From an uncultured Lachnospiraceae bacterium (lineage in GTDB: Bacteria; Bacillota; Clostridia; Lachnospirales; Lachnospiraceae), in NCBI GenBank assembly GCA_934432595.1, contig CAKRYR010000020.1, positions 1 to 29,260 on the forward strand: DNA of 29,260 nt. Direction: 5' to 3'. Every line of letters starts with the position of its first letter. Positions within the stretch are counted from its first letter, which is position 1. This document shows positions 15,113-24,360 of the stretch, piece after piece. The position numbers and the translations under genes were made by a program. Below the pieces are notes generated by a model. That model searched no databases. It was not told the DNA's origin and saw only the letters and a list, made by a program, of their open reading frames with translations.

Positions 15113-17446
15113 ATGATAAAACCTGGTATGATTATAGGCGACAGATATGAAATAATCGATAAAGTCGGTTCAGGTGGTATGGCTGATGTATATAAGGCAT
15201 TATGTCATAAGTTAAATAGGTATGTTGCCATAAAGATTTTAAAACAAGAATTTAGTTCAGACGATAGTTTTGTCGAAAAATTTAGAGCTGAAGCACAATC
15301 GGCAGCAGGATTATCTCATCCTAATATAGTTAATGTATACGATGTTGGGGAAGAAAATGGGATTTATTATATTGTAATGGAGTTAATAGAAGGTATTACT
15401 CTAAAGAATTTTATAGAAAGAAAGGGAAGATTAGATATTAGAGAGGCAACGGGTATAGCTATACAGATTGCACAAGGTCTAGAAGCTGCTCACGCTAATA
15501 ATATTATACATAGAGATATAAAACCACAGAATATTATAATATCAAGGGAAGGTAAGGTTAAAGTTGCTGATTTTGGTATCGCTAAGGCAGCTTCTTCTAA
15601 TACACTTACTTCTAGTGCTATGGGTTCAGTACATTATATTTCACCTGAGCAAGCAAGAGGTGGATATAGTGATGAAAAAAGTGATATATATTCTTTGGGT
15701 ATTACAATATATGAAATGATATCTGGTCGAGTACCATTTGAAGGAGATAACGCTGTATCTATCGCATTATCACACATACAAGAAGAGGCTAGACCATTAG
15801 GAGATATTATACCGGGTATACCTATTAGTATAGATAAAATTGTTCAAAAATGTTTGCAAAAGAAAGCAGAGAGAAGATATTCTTCTGTTGTTGAATTAAT
15901 TGAAGATTTGAAACATTCATTGATTGAACCTGATGTGGATTTTGTTGTTATTCCTGATGTTTTAAATAATTCACCAACAATAGCTTTATCTCAAAATGAT
16001 GTTAATGCTATAAGAAATGGTGCAATGCAAACTGAAATGAATAATGCTGCAGCTATGATGAATAATATGAATAATATGAATAATGGTATGCAACAAAATA
16101 GAGGTTATGATGAATATAATAATTTTAATAATCAACAGATGTATGGAGAAAGTCCTAATATACAAGACTTTAATCAGTATGATGATAGCTATAATGATGA
16201 GGAAGAAGAAAAAGTTGATAATAAATTAGAAAAGATTACAATAATAGGTGCTGTTATAATTGTTATTTTTATAATAGGAATTATAATTGCTATAGTTGCT
16301 AATGATATGGGAGGTAAGTCAAAGAAAGATGATACCAAACCTACTGCTACAGCATCAACTTCTAATAATGAAGATGGAGAGTATATTAGTGATGTTACTG
16401 GAAAATCAGGAGAAGAAGCTGAGGCATATTTAAAACAACTAGGATTTACTAATGTACATATTAAAGAATTTGATGTACCAGGGGAAGAAGAAGGATTGGT
16501 ATTTAACCAAGATCCATCTCCATCTTCTGATATACCTTATCCTTATGATACAGCGATTACTTTGTATGTACAGAAATCAGGAGCACAGAAAGTAGAAGAG
16601 ACAGAAGAAAAGGTTACTATACCTTCAAGTGTAAAGGGTATGTTACCTTCAGAAGCTATTAGTACGATAAAGGGCTTATTTAAAAATAATGCAGTTACAT
16701 TAAAATTTGAAGAAGTATATATGGAAGATGAATCTGGCAGTGTACAAGAAGGACAGGTATTTAAGACAAGTCCAAACATTGGAGAAAAAATATCAAATAC
16801 TTCAACAGTAAAACTATTTATTCATCTTAAGAAGAAGGAAGCTAAAGTACCAAATCTTATTGGTATGACTATAGCAGATGCTAGGAATGAGCTAAGAAAA
16901 GAAGGATTTATTCTTGATGAAAGTAATATAAAAGAAAATCCTGATGCAACTAATGTAGCTATTGGAGAGATTTGTGACCAGAGTCCAGGTGCTAAATCTA
17001 CAGCAAATAAAGGAGCTAAGATTACTGTTACTATTAGAACTAAAAAGAATGAGCCTACAAAAGAGCCAGAAGCTATAAGTAATAATTATAAAGTTACTGT
17101 TAGATTGATAGGAATGGCAATTCAAAATCCTTGGAATGATAGTGAAGACAGTGATGATGGAGATGATGGATTCCCAGGTAATGGACATGGTAATAATAAG
17201 AAGGATGACAGAGTAGCTAAGGTAACAGCAAAATTATATGTTGATGGACAGGAAAAAGGTTCAAAGAATGGATTTATTACACCTGATAATTATAGAGCAG
17301 GATTAACGTTTGAATTTTCTGTAACAGGTTATAATGGAAATTTACAAACAAGTAATATTGATGTTGCTTATAGTGTGACGGATGTTGATAATACGTTTGA
17401 ACGTAATTCTTCAAATACTGAGATAAGTATAGTTAAGACAAATTAG
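15113..17446 (+). CDS. prkC: PASTA-domain Ser/Thr protein kinase PrkC
   Basis: A 777-residue membrane kinase (PrkC/Stk1 family) that senses cell-wall muropeptides and phosphorylates cytoplasmic proteins. The kinase domain (about 12-270) has GSGGMADVY, Lys41, Glu60, HRDIKPQN (133-140), the DFG Asp153 and SPEQARGG. A 90-residue juxtamembrane linker rich in Asn, Met and Gln follows, with MNN repeats at 316-324. The transmembrane segment is about 375-396. Three extracellular PASTA repeats lie at about 421-490, 496-575 and 578-650. An unusual C-terminal region (about 660-777) has an acidic Gly/Asp-rich stretch and then a beta-like region. Phosphatase upstream and rsgA downstream give the standard context. 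Confidence 0.95.
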   Translation: MIKPGMIIGDRYEIIDKVGSGGMADVYKALCHKLNRYVAIKILKQEFSSDDSFVEKFRAEAQSAAGLSHPNIVNVYDVGEENGIYYIVMELIEGITLKNFIERKGRLDIREATGIAIQIAQGLEAAHANNIIHRDIKPQNIIISREGKVKVADFGIAKAASSNTLTSSAMGSVHYISPEQARGGYSDEKSDIYSLGITIYEMISGRVPFEGDNAVSIALSHIQEEARPLGDIIPGIPISIDKIVQKCLQKKAERRYSSVVELIEDLKHSLIEPDVDFVVIPDVLNNSPTIALSQNDVNAIRNGAMQTEMNNAAAMMNNMNNMNNGMQQNRGYDEYNNFNNQQMYGESPNIQDFNQYDDSYNDEEEEKVDNKLEKITIIGAVIIVIFIIGIIIAIVANDMGGKSKKDDTKPTATASTSNNEDGEYISDVTGKSGEEAEAYLKQLGFTNVHIKEFDVPGEEEGLVFNQDPSPSSDIPYPYDTAITLYVQKSGAQKVEETEEKVTIPSSVKGMLPSEAISTIKGLFKNNAVTLKFEEVYMEDESGSVQEGQVFKTSPNIGEKISNTSTVKLFIHLKKKEAKVPNLIGMTIADARNELRKEGFILDESNIKENPDATNVAIGEICDQSPGAKSTANKGAKITVTIRTKKNEPTKEPEAISNNYKVTVRLIGMAIQNPWNDSEDSDDGDDGFPGNGHGNNKKDDRVAKVTAKLYVDGQEKGSKNGFITPDNYRAGLTFEFSVTGYNGNLQTSNIDVAYSVTDVDNTFERNSSNTEISIVKTN

Positions 17447-17465
17447 TTAATCAATAGGTGACAAG

Positions 17466-18344
17466 ATGAATGGAAAGATTATAAAAGGCATAGCAGGTTT
17501 TTATTACATATACACTCCCGATAAGGGAGTGTATGAATGTAAGGCCAAGGGGATATTTAGAAAAGACGGCATTAAGCCACTTGTCGGAGATAATGTTGAG
17601 ATAGATATTATTGATGAAGAAAAAAAATTAGGTAATATAATTCAGATATATGAGAGAACTAATGCTTTGATTAGACCAGCAGTATCCAATGTAGATCAAG
17701 CATTAGTTATTTTTGCTGCCGCAAAACCAGCGCCAAATCTTAATTTATTAGATAGATTTCTTATATCTATGTCAAAACAAGGTCTTAATTGTATTGTATG
17801 CTTCAATAAGAGTGATATAGTAGATGAAAAAGAGATGCGTATTCTTATGGAGACATATGTTAATTGTGGTTATAAGGTTATATGTACGAGTGCTTTAAAG
17901 AACGAAGGGCTAGATGCAATTCGTAATGAACTTAAAGGCAAAACTACAGTTTTAGCCGGTCCTTCTGGAGTTGGAAAATCCTCAATAATTAATATAATAG
18001 AACCAAGTGCGAATATGGAGACAGGTAAAGTAAGTGATAAAATTCATAGAGGAAAGCATACGACACGTCATTCGGAATTATTTTGCTTAAATGATAATAC
18101 TTTTATAATGGATACTCCTGGCTTTAGTTCGCTGTACGTAAATGATTTTGAAAAGGAAGAACTTAAAGAGCATTTTGTAGAGTTTAAAGAGTATGCAGAT
18201 AAATGCAAATATAATGGATGTATGCATATAAATGAACCAAAGTGTGCAGTAAAGGATGCATTGATGGAAGGAAAGATTAGTAGAACTAGATATGATAATT
18301 ACAAATTGCTAGTTGAAGAAATAAATAATAATAAAAAATACTGA
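17466..18344 (+). CDS. rsgA: Ribosome small-subunit biogenesis GTPase RsgA
   Basis: This 292-residue circularly permuted GTPase aids late 30S maturation. Motif order is permuted, as expected: G4 NKSD at 114-117 comes before G1 GPSGVGKS at 165-172 and G3 DTPGF at 216-220. An N-terminal OB-fold carries GDNVEIDII, and a C-terminal zinc site uses Cys247, Cys252, His254 and Cys260. AGGTGA precedes the ATG at 17466, 19 bases after prkC, so both are probably co-transcribed; RsgA is a known target of PrkC-type kinases in other Firmicutes. A perfect 10-bp hairpin lies in its early coding region (17510-17534). Confidence 0.94.
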   Translation: MNGKIIKGIAGFYYIYTPDKGVYECKAKGIFRKDGIKPLVGDNVEIDIIDEEKKLGNIIQIYERTNALIRPAVSNVDQALVIFAAAKPAPNLNLLDRFLISMSKQGLNCIVCFNKSDIVDEKEMRILMETYVNCGYKVICTSALKNEGLDAIRNELKGKTTVLAGPSGVGKSSIINIIEPSANMETGKVSDKIHRGKHTTRHSELFCLNDNTFIMDTPGFSSLYVNDFEKEELKEHFVEFKEYADKCKYNGCMHINEPKCAVKDALMEGKISRTRYDNYKLLVEEINNNKKY

Positions 18345-18381
18345 TGAAAATATTAATTTAGGAGGATAGTGTGAAAAAATA

Positions 18382-18416
18382 TGCAATTCCTTCGTGTTAA
18401 ATGCTTCGGAATGGAG
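18382..18416 (+). repeat. Degenerate repeat abutting the rpe ribosome site, copy B
   Basis: CAATTCCTTCGTGTTAAATG... ending CGGAATGGAGG, similar to the segment before stp (copy A, about 14287-14330). ATTCC and GGAAT arms could pair and partly hide the ribosome site. Whether this is shared descent or a regulatory structure is unclear. Confidence 0.45.
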
Positions 18417-18423
18417 GTATAAA

Positions 18424-19092
18424 ATGAGAGATTTTATATTATCACCTTCTTTGCTTGCTGCAGATTTTAGTAAATTAGGTGAACAGATAAAAGAATTAGA
18501 GGATAATAATATTAAATATATTCATGTAGATGTAATGGATGGTATGTTTGTACCAAGTATTTCATTTGGAATGCCTGTTATTTCATCTATTAGAAAACAG
18601 ACAGATGTTATATTTGATGTGCATTTAATGATAGAAGAACCTTCAAGATATATAGAGGAGTTTAAAAAAGTTGGTGCAGATATAATTACAGTTCATCTAG
18701 AGGCTTGTAAGCATTTGAATAGAACATTAGCTATGATAAAACAAGCTGGACTAAAGGTTGGCGTTGCACTTAATCCAAGTACACCTCTTGAAAGTTTGAA
18801 ATACGTTCTTGATATGGTTGATATGGTGCTAATTATGAGTGTAAATCCTGGATTTGGTGGACAATCATATATTGATAGTACTACTGAAAAGATAAAAGAA
18901 CTTAAGAGTATTATAGATAGTAAAGGCTATGATATTGATATTGAGGTGGATGGTGGAATTAATAAAGATAATATTGCTGATATTTATAAGGCAGGGGCTA
19001 ATGTAATTGTAGCAGGAACCGCTGTATTTAAAGGAAATATTAGTGAAAATATAAGTAATATAAAAAGTGCAATTAATTATGTAAAGTGTTAA
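18424..19092 (+). CDS. rpe: Ribulose-phosphate 3-epimerase
   Basis: This 222-residue TIM-barrel enzyme interconverts ribulose 5-phosphate and xylulose 5-phosphate in the pentose phosphate pathway. Motifs are LSPSLLAADFSKLG at the N-terminus, HVDVMDGMFVPSISFG, DVHLMIEEP, MSVNPGFGGQSYI and VDGGINKDN. The ATG at 18424 with GGAGGT just upstream is chosen; an in-frame start at 18394 would add 10 residues through the ribosome site. In many clostridia rpe follows rsgA and precedes a thiamine pyrophosphokinase gene; here no such gene follows. Confidence 0.94.
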   Translation: MRDFILSPSLLAADFSKLGEQIKELEDNNIKYIHVDVMDGMFVPSISFGMPVISSIRKQTDVIFDVHLMIEEPSRYIEEFKKVGADIITVHLEACKHLNRTLAMIKQAGLKVGVALNPSTPLESLKYVLDMVDMVLIMSVNPGFGGQSYIDSTTEKIKELKSIIDSKGYDIDIEVDGGINKDNIADIYKAGANVIVAGTAVFKGNISENISNIKSAINYVKC

Positions 19093-19246
19093 CGTATTAA
19101 CATAATACATAAAAATTGAAGACTTATGTAGGATTAGAGTTTCATAATAGATATTAACTGGTAAAGTTAAATATTAGCATAGAATGTATATAAAGTTTAA
19201 ATACTATAATATAAAAAATGGAAGAAAAAAGGAGATGTAATAAAAG

Positions 19247-20344
19247 ATGAAATTAGGAATAGTTGGGCTTCCTAACGTAGGAAAGAGTACATTATTTAAC
19301 TCATTAACAAAGGCAGGTGCAGAATCAGCCAATTATCCATTCTGTACAATAGATCCAAATGTAGGTATCGTGCCAGTTCCAGATGAGAGATTAGATGTAC
19401 TTGGTAAAATGCATAATTCAGCTAAAATTGTTCCAGCAACAATTGAGTTTGTGGATATAGCAGGTTTAGTAAAAGGTGCATCTAAAGGTGAAGGACTTGG
19501 TAACCAATTTTTAGCAAATATTAGAGAGGTTGATGCAATTGTTCATGTAGTGAGATGTTTTGAAGATAGTAATATTATCCACGTGGATGGTTCGATCGAC
19601 CCTCTTAGAGATATAGAAACAATTAATTATGAACTTATTTTCTCTGATGTAGAGATATTGGAAAGAAGAATTGCTAAGGCATCAAAAGGTGCTCGTAATG
19701 ATAAAACTCTTGCAAAAGAATTAGAGCTATTAAAAAGATTAAAGGATTTTCTAGAAGAAGGAAATATGGCTAAAAGCTTTGAAACAGAAGATGAAGATGA
19801 ACTTGGATGGATTGCAGAATATAATTTACTTACATATAAGCCAGTTATATATGCAGCTAATGTAATAGAAGATGATTTGGCAAATGATGGAGCAGATAAT
19901 GAAAATGTTGCTAAAGTAAGGGAATTTGCAAAAAATGAACATTCAGAAGTTTTTGTAATATGTGCTCAGATAGAACAAGAAATAGCTGAATTAGATGATG
20001 AAGAGAAGAAGATGTTTTTAGAAGAACTTGGTATAGAGTCTTCAGGTTTAGAAAAATTGATTGCAGCAAGTTATAGTTTGTTAGGTTTGATAAGTTATTT
20101 AACTGCTGGTGAAATGGAAACAAAAGCGTGGACAATTAAAAAAGGTACTAAGGCTCCTCAAGCAGCAGGAAAGATTCATACAGACTTTGAACGTGGCTTT
20201 ATTAGAGCAGAGGTAGTAACATATGATAATTTAGTTGAATGTGGAAGTTATAATGCTGCAAAGGAAAAAGGTCTTGTCCGTTCAGAAGGAAAAGAATATG
20301 TTATGCAAGATGGAGATGTAGTATTATTTAGATTTAATGTATAA
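19247..20344 (+). CDS. ychF: YchF/OLA1-family redox-regulated ATPase
   Basis: A 365-residue Obg-related P-loop protein that binds ATP rather than GTP and associates with ribosomes. The P-loop is GLPNVGKST (7-15), followed by SANYPFCTIDPNVG and switch II DIAGLVKGASKGEGLGNQFL. The C-terminal TGS domain includes ETKAWTIKKGTKAPQAAGKIHTDFERGFIRAE shortened here to its core, ending in GDVVLFRFNV. Length is typical. GGAGATG precedes the ATG. The 154-base gap after rpe contains a TATAAT at 19205-19210 (weak -35), so it may be separately transcribed. Confidence 0.95.
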   Translation: MKLGIVGLPNVGKSTLFNSLTKAGAESANYPFCTIDPNVGIVPVPDERLDVLGKMHNSAKIVPATIEFVDIAGLVKGASKGEGLGNQFLANIREVDAIVHVVRCFEDSNIIHVDGSIDPLRDIETINYELIFSDVEILERRIAKASKGARNDKTLAKELELLKRLKDFLEEGNMAKSFETEDEDELGWIAEYNLLTYKPVIYAANVIEDDLANDGADNENVAKVREFAKNEHSEVFVICAQIEQEIAELDDEEKKMFLEELGIESSGLEKLIAASYSLLGLISYLTAGEMETKAWTIKKGTKAPQAAGKIHTDFERGFIRAEVVTYDNLVECGSYNAAKEKGLVRSEGKEYVMQDGDVVLFRFNV

Positions 20345-20355
20345 GAGGTGACATA

Positions 20356-21255
20356 ATGTTATCAAATATGTTATTAGATGTAAGCGTTAGATTCCCTCAT
20401 ATTGGTATTGAAATTAAGAATTTAGGTAAAGGTATATCAATAGGTGGGTTTGAGATTGCTTGTTATGGAATGATAATTGCGCTTGGAATGGCTCTTGGCT
20501 ATGCATTGGTACAGTGGCAAGCTAAAAGAACGAAACAAAATAGTGAAATTTATTTGGATTTTGCTATGTTTGCTATAGTGGCAGCAATTATAGGAGCTAG
20601 AGCTTATTATGTAATATTTAGTTGGGATGACTACAAAAATAATTTATTACAAATATTCAATATTAGAGGTGGCGGACTAGCTATCTATGGTGGAATAATT
20701 GGTGCTGTAATTACCGCAGTTATATTCTGTAAAGTAAGGAAGATTTCTTTTTGGGTACTTACAGATACGGCATGTGCAGGTTTAGCACTAGGTCAAGCTA
20801 TTGGTAGATGGGGCAATTTCTTTAATAGAGAAGCATTTGGGTCTTATACAGATAACTTTTTTGCTATGCAGTTGAAATTATCGGAGGTGTCAACTTCTGC
20901 TGTAAATAATGACCCAAATTATTTGAAGAATTTGAAAGTAATAGATGGAGTTGAATATATACAGGTTCATCCAACTTTTCTTTATGAGTCAATAGCTACG
21001 TTAATATTAGCAATTATAATTGTGTTAATAACAAAGAAAAAACAATTTGATGGACAATTATTTTTAGTTTATCTAGCAGGATATGCTCTTTGTAGAACAT
21101 TTATTGAAGGTTTGAGAACAGATCAATTATTAATATGGAATACAAAAATTCCAGTATCTCAATTGCTTTCATTATTATTATGTATAGGTTCTGTTCTTAT
21201 ATTAATAGTTAAAGAAGTAAAGATTATGAAAGCAAAGGTGGTAGAAGATGAGTAA
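20356..21255 (+). CDS. lgt: Prolipoprotein diacylglyceryl transferase
   Basis: A 299-residue integral membrane enzyme that transfers diacylglyceryl to the lipobox cysteine of prolipoproteins, such as the binding lipoprotein encoded at 1091. Motifs are GGLAIYGGIIGA, the Lgt signature GRWGNFFNREAFG, VHPTFLYES, and FIEGLRTD near the end. About seven hydrophobic segments are visible, beginning with YGMIIALGMALGYALVQW. It is 11 bases after ychF with a GAGGTGA ribosome site, and its last 8 bases overlap maf. Confidence 0.94.
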   Translation: MLSNMLLDVSVRFPHIGIEIKNLGKGISIGGFEIACYGMIIALGMALGYALVQWQAKRTKQNSEIYLDFAMFAIVAAIIGARAYYVIFSWDDYKNNLLQIFNIRGGGLAIYGGIIGAVITAVIFCKVRKISFWVLTDTACAGLALGQAIGRWGNFFNREAFGSYTDNFFAMQLKLSEVSTSAVNNDPNYLKNLKVIDGVEYIQVHPTFLYESIATLILAIIIVLITKKKQFDGQLFLVYLAGYALCRTFIEGLRTDQLLIWNTKIPVSQLLSLLLCIGSVLILIVKEVKIMKAKVVEDE

Positions 21256-21829
21256 AATTATTTTAGCATCAAAATCACCGAGAAGAAAAGAAATTTTAAG
21301 TCAAGTTGGTATTGATTTTGAAGTAATGGTTAGTGATAAGGAAGAAATTATTACTAAAGAGATACCCAGTGATGTTGTTATGGAACTAAGTTGCCAAAAA
21401 GCTATAGAAGTTGAGAAACAAGTTAATTATGATGAGTATATTATTATTGCTGCGGATACAGTAGTTGCGCTTGATAATAAGATATTAGGTAAGCCTGTTG
21501 ATAGAAAAGATGCATATAATATGATTGCTTTAATAGCAGGTAGAAAACACAGTGTATATACAGGTGTTACTCTTATTATTAAATCACATGAAAAATGTGA
21601 AGTGAAATCTTTCTATGAAGAAACGTTAGTAGATGTTTATTCTATGACAGAGGATAAGATAAATAAGTACCTAGATATGGATGAATGGAATGACAAGGCA
21701 GGTGGGTATGGGATCCAAGAAAGCTTTGCTGCATATGTTAAATCTATAATAGGAGATTATTATACTGTAGTTGGTTTACCAATAAGTAGAATAATATATG
21801 AGATAGAAAATATAATAGAAATAATTTGA
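21248..21829 (+). CDS. maf: Maf-family nucleotide pyrophosphatase
   Basis: A 193-residue house-cleaning enzyme that hydrolyses non-canonical nucleoside triphosphates (dTTP/UTP type or 7-methyl-GTP type). The N-terminal signature is ILASKSPRRKEIL, followed by IIAADTVVALDNKILGKP, RKHSVYTGV and DKAGGYGIQE, with VVGLPISRI at the end. These match the Maf fold and its catalytic Asp in AADT. It overlaps lgt by 8 bases, implying translational coupling. The hairpin at 21830 ends the operon. The exact substrate subfamily is not certain from motifs alone. Confidence 0.93.
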   Translation: MSKIILASKSPRRKEILSQVGIDFEVMVSDKEEIITKEIPSDVVMELSCQKAIEVEKQVNYDEYIIIAADTVVALDNKILGKPVDRKDAYNMIALIAGRKHSVYTGVTLIIKSHEKCEVKSFYEETLVDVYSMTEDKINKYLDMDEWNDKAGGYGIQESFAAYVKSIIGDYYTVVGLPISRIIYEIENIIEII

Positions 21830-21864
21830 GAACAAAGCGGACAAGTCCGCTTTGTTCTTCTTTT
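21830..21864. terminator. Bidirectional terminator between maf and the minus-strand gene
   Basis: GAACAAAGCGGAC (21830-21842) pairs perfectly with GTCCGCTTTGTTC (21845-21857), followed by CTTCTTTT on the plus strand. It lies between two converging genes. The arm is the same sequence as the outer arm of the 82-nt repeats at 3663 and 24805. Confidence 0.85.
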
Positions 21865-21870
21865 AATTAT

Positions 21871-24129
21871 TTATTTACCATCCAATCCTGGATTTTTACC
21901 AGCTGCTGTCATTTTGTATCCATACATAGCTAGTTTATATAAATCAGTGTTTTTATTAAGCTTTGCAATGTATACTAAATCTTTAGCAGTTTGTTTTCCA
22001 TTTAGTTTATTATAACCTGGACGAACGTAGTATGCTGCAACCAGTTGTTTAACTGTTGTATTATTTAATGAATTCATAAGTGTTACAACAGGAGTATAAG
22101 TATCTAACTCAAGTAAAGTATTATATTGAGTCAAATAGTCTTTTGATAATTTGGCTTGGTCAATAAACTGTGAAGGAATAGTTACGTTCTTTTGTTGAGA
22201 TGTGTCCTGTGTTGTAACAATACTAATAGCTGGTTGATTCAACATATTAAATACTATTTCACTTGCTTGTTTGTTATTTTGAACACTATAGTTTAGGTTA
22301 ACAGACACACCTTTCATATTTTTTACTTCACTAGGAGTTATTGTAAAGTTTCCTTTAAATAATCCTTTCTTTTCATTTACAAATTTTACATCTTTATAAT
22401 CTAACGTAATTGTAAATGGTTGATTGCTATCTAATGTATCATCTGATGATTTTTCATTAGATGTTTCTTTTTTACTATTATTTTTCTCTGTTACAGTAAT
22501 AACAGTTGATCCGGAATAAGTTTTATTACTTTCGGCAATATTACCTAAAGCATTTATGCTAGCATCACCAGTCTTATAATCAAAAGCTAGTTTAGATACT
22601 TTACCTGAATCATAATATTTATAGCCTAATAGAGTAGTATTTTGCTTTATATCACGTCCAACGATTGTTCCAGATTTATCAACATATACAATCATAGTAA
22701 TAGGAAGAGCAGCTTCTTTTTCTTGTTTGGCTTTTTCTTCTTCACTAAGATATTTATCTTTGTTTTGTGTTTTAGAAGATGAATCTGTTAATGAATTAAC
22801 TGCTTTAATATACTCTGTTTTGGATTTAAAAATGTCATAAGATTCAAGATATGAGTATATCAAATCATCATTCTTTAATTCATCGACTAATAATTTTAAT
22901 ATTTTTTCTTTGTTTTCTTTACTTATTACAATCTCTATCTCTGAAACATCTACTTTTGTTTTGTCAATTGTTATATTCTTGCCTTTTTTCAATTTAACAT
23001 TATCAAAATTAGAAATAAGAATAGGAATATATTTTTGCATTATTGTTTGCATATCTTTTGACTCAAGTTTTTTGCCTTTTGAAAAATCAATGATAGTACC
23101 TTCTGGAACGTTAATTTTAATCCATCTCTTTAAAACAGTAGGGCATTGAATATATATTGCATTATTCTTATTATCCATTACTATATTTACAGTTACAATT
23201 GTTTTATCATTAAGTCCTAACTGTAATATATAACTGCCCGAATTGTCTTGGGCAATAGAGTCAGTTTTTAATGTAACAGACTTAACTGATTGAAGTATTG
23301 AACCATATGGTCCTAGTGAACTTGCTAATGAAGTTAGTCCTTCTGATAAAGTAATGGTAGTATTAGTTGCTAATGCAGCGTTTGCTTGATCTTTAACTAA
23401 CGCCATATTATTATCTATACTTTTAAATGATTTACTCATTAGGACGTTAATATTTTTACCTTCAACCATTTGATAATACTTATTAGGTTTTAATATAGTA
23501 GCCATAATTGCGTTAGATGTTACTGGATTAACCATTGCTAGGTAATAACCTACGCCTACTAATAATGCTAAAACAGCAGCAATTGTTCCAATTATAATAG
23601 GAACTTTTTTTGCCTTTTTTTTCTTTGGTTTATCTGAAATGTTGACAGATAAATCATCCTTAGGTGTATCAGAAGAAGCTTTAGCTTGTGATTCAGCTTT
23701 AACTGTTTCGTTAAATGGTTCTTGCCAATCCATACCTAGAGGATCACTATTTGGATCTGTTGAAGCAACAGGTGTGCTATCTTTCTTAGTATCATTTGAA
23801 AGAGATATATCATCTGATTTAGGTTCCTCAAGAGAAATATCCGTAGATGGTATTTCTCCAAGAGGAAGTTCCGGTTCAACTTCTGCCTTAGAAGGAGATG
23901 AATCAAGAGTGAGCTCTGGTTCTTTTTGATGTGCATGTTCACTCATTAATTCAATATTTTCAATTGGCTGATTGTCATCTACAGGGGTTACATCAACTGA
24001 ATCTTGTAAGTCATCAAAACTTAGTTCAACATCTGTATTTAAATTATCAAAATTAATCTGAAGAGTATCTTCAGAATCATTAGATAAATCTAATTCAAGC
24101 ATTTCGTCATTGTTTTTATTTTCTGACAT
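21871..24129 (-). CDS. Large single-pass membrane protein, unknown function
   Basis: A 752-residue protein I do not recognise. Residues 1-168 are acidic, low-complexity and probably disordered, with repeated short hydrophobic/acidic motifs (LELDLSND, LQINFDNL, VELSFDDL, PELTLDSS, DISLEEP). A basic KKKKAKK at about 169-175 precedes one membrane segment at 176-199 (VPIIIGTIAAVLALLVGVGY). The rest, about 550 residues, should lie outside the cell: Thr/Ser/Asn-rich beta-like stretches, with a Lys/Glu-rich segment near 440-455, and no cell-wall anchor. An N-in orientation follows from the lysines. AAAGGAATG supplies the ribosome site and a strong promoter lies upstream. It may be a wall- or lipoprotein-related factor of this lineage, but that is guesswork. 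Confidence 0.85.
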   Translation of the reverse strand: MSENKNNDEMLELDLSNDSEDTLQINFDNLNTDVELSFDDLQDSVDVTPVDDNQPIENIELMSEHAHQKEPELTLDSSPSKAEVEPELPLGEIPSTDISLEEPKSDDISLSNDTKKDSTPVASTDPNSDPLGMDWQEPFNETVKAESQAKASSDTPKDDLSVNISDKPKKKKAKKVPIIIGTIAAVLALLVGVGYYLAMVNPVTSNAIMATILKPNKYYQMVEGKNINVLMSKSFKSIDNNMALVKDQANAALATNTTITLSEGLTSLASSLGPYGSILQSVKSVTLKTDSIAQDNSGSYILQLGLNDKTIVTVNIVMDNKNNAIYIQCPTVLKRWIKINVPEGTIIDFSKGKKLESKDMQTIMQKYIPILISNFDNVKLKKGKNITIDKTKVDVSEIEIVISKENKEKILKLLVDELKNDDLIYSYLESYDIFKSKTEYIKAVNSLTDSSSKTQNKDKYLSEEEKAKQEKEAALPITMIVYVDKSGTIVGRDIKQNTTLLGYKYYDSGKVSKLAFDYKTGDASINALGNIAESNKTYSGSTVITVTEKNNSKKETSNEKSSDDTLDSNQPFTITLDYKDVKFVNEKKGLFKGNFTITPSEVKNMKGVSVNLNYSVQNNKQASEIVFNMLNQPAISIVTTQDTSQQKNVTIPSQFIDQAKLSKDYLTQYNTLLELDTYTPVVTLMNSLNNTTVKQLVAAYYVRPGYNKLNGKQTAKDLVYIAKLNKNTDLYKLAMYGYKMTAAGKNPGLDGK

Positions 24130-24189
24130 ATTTTCATTCCTTTCAGTATTATACGTTAGTTTTAGCTAAAAATTCGCTATGTTATCTTG

Positions 24190-24218
24190 ATTATACCAAT
24201 TTTTTACAATTTTTTCAA
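24190..24218 (-). promoter_or_regulatory. Promoter of the 752-residue protein gene
   Basis: On the minus strand, TTGAAA (24218-24213), a 17-base spacer and TATAAT (24195-24190). Near-consensus boxes and ideal spacing, 60 bases upstream of the start codon. Confidence 0.75.
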
Positions 24219-24360
24219 TATTTTGTTTATAATAATAACGATTTTTAGTTATAAGTCCCAAGAAAAGATTTATAATAAGCTTATATTAAAGAAGGAAAAT
24301 AATAATTTTTATGATAATTGGGAAGAATATATAATTATTCTAGTAGATGGAGGTTATTAA

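Noticed and set aside
22910..23149. Plus-strand frames inside the 752-residue gene (also 23639-23929)
   Set aside because: Antisense to a long gene with good start, promoter and terminator; the products look like antisense artefacts.
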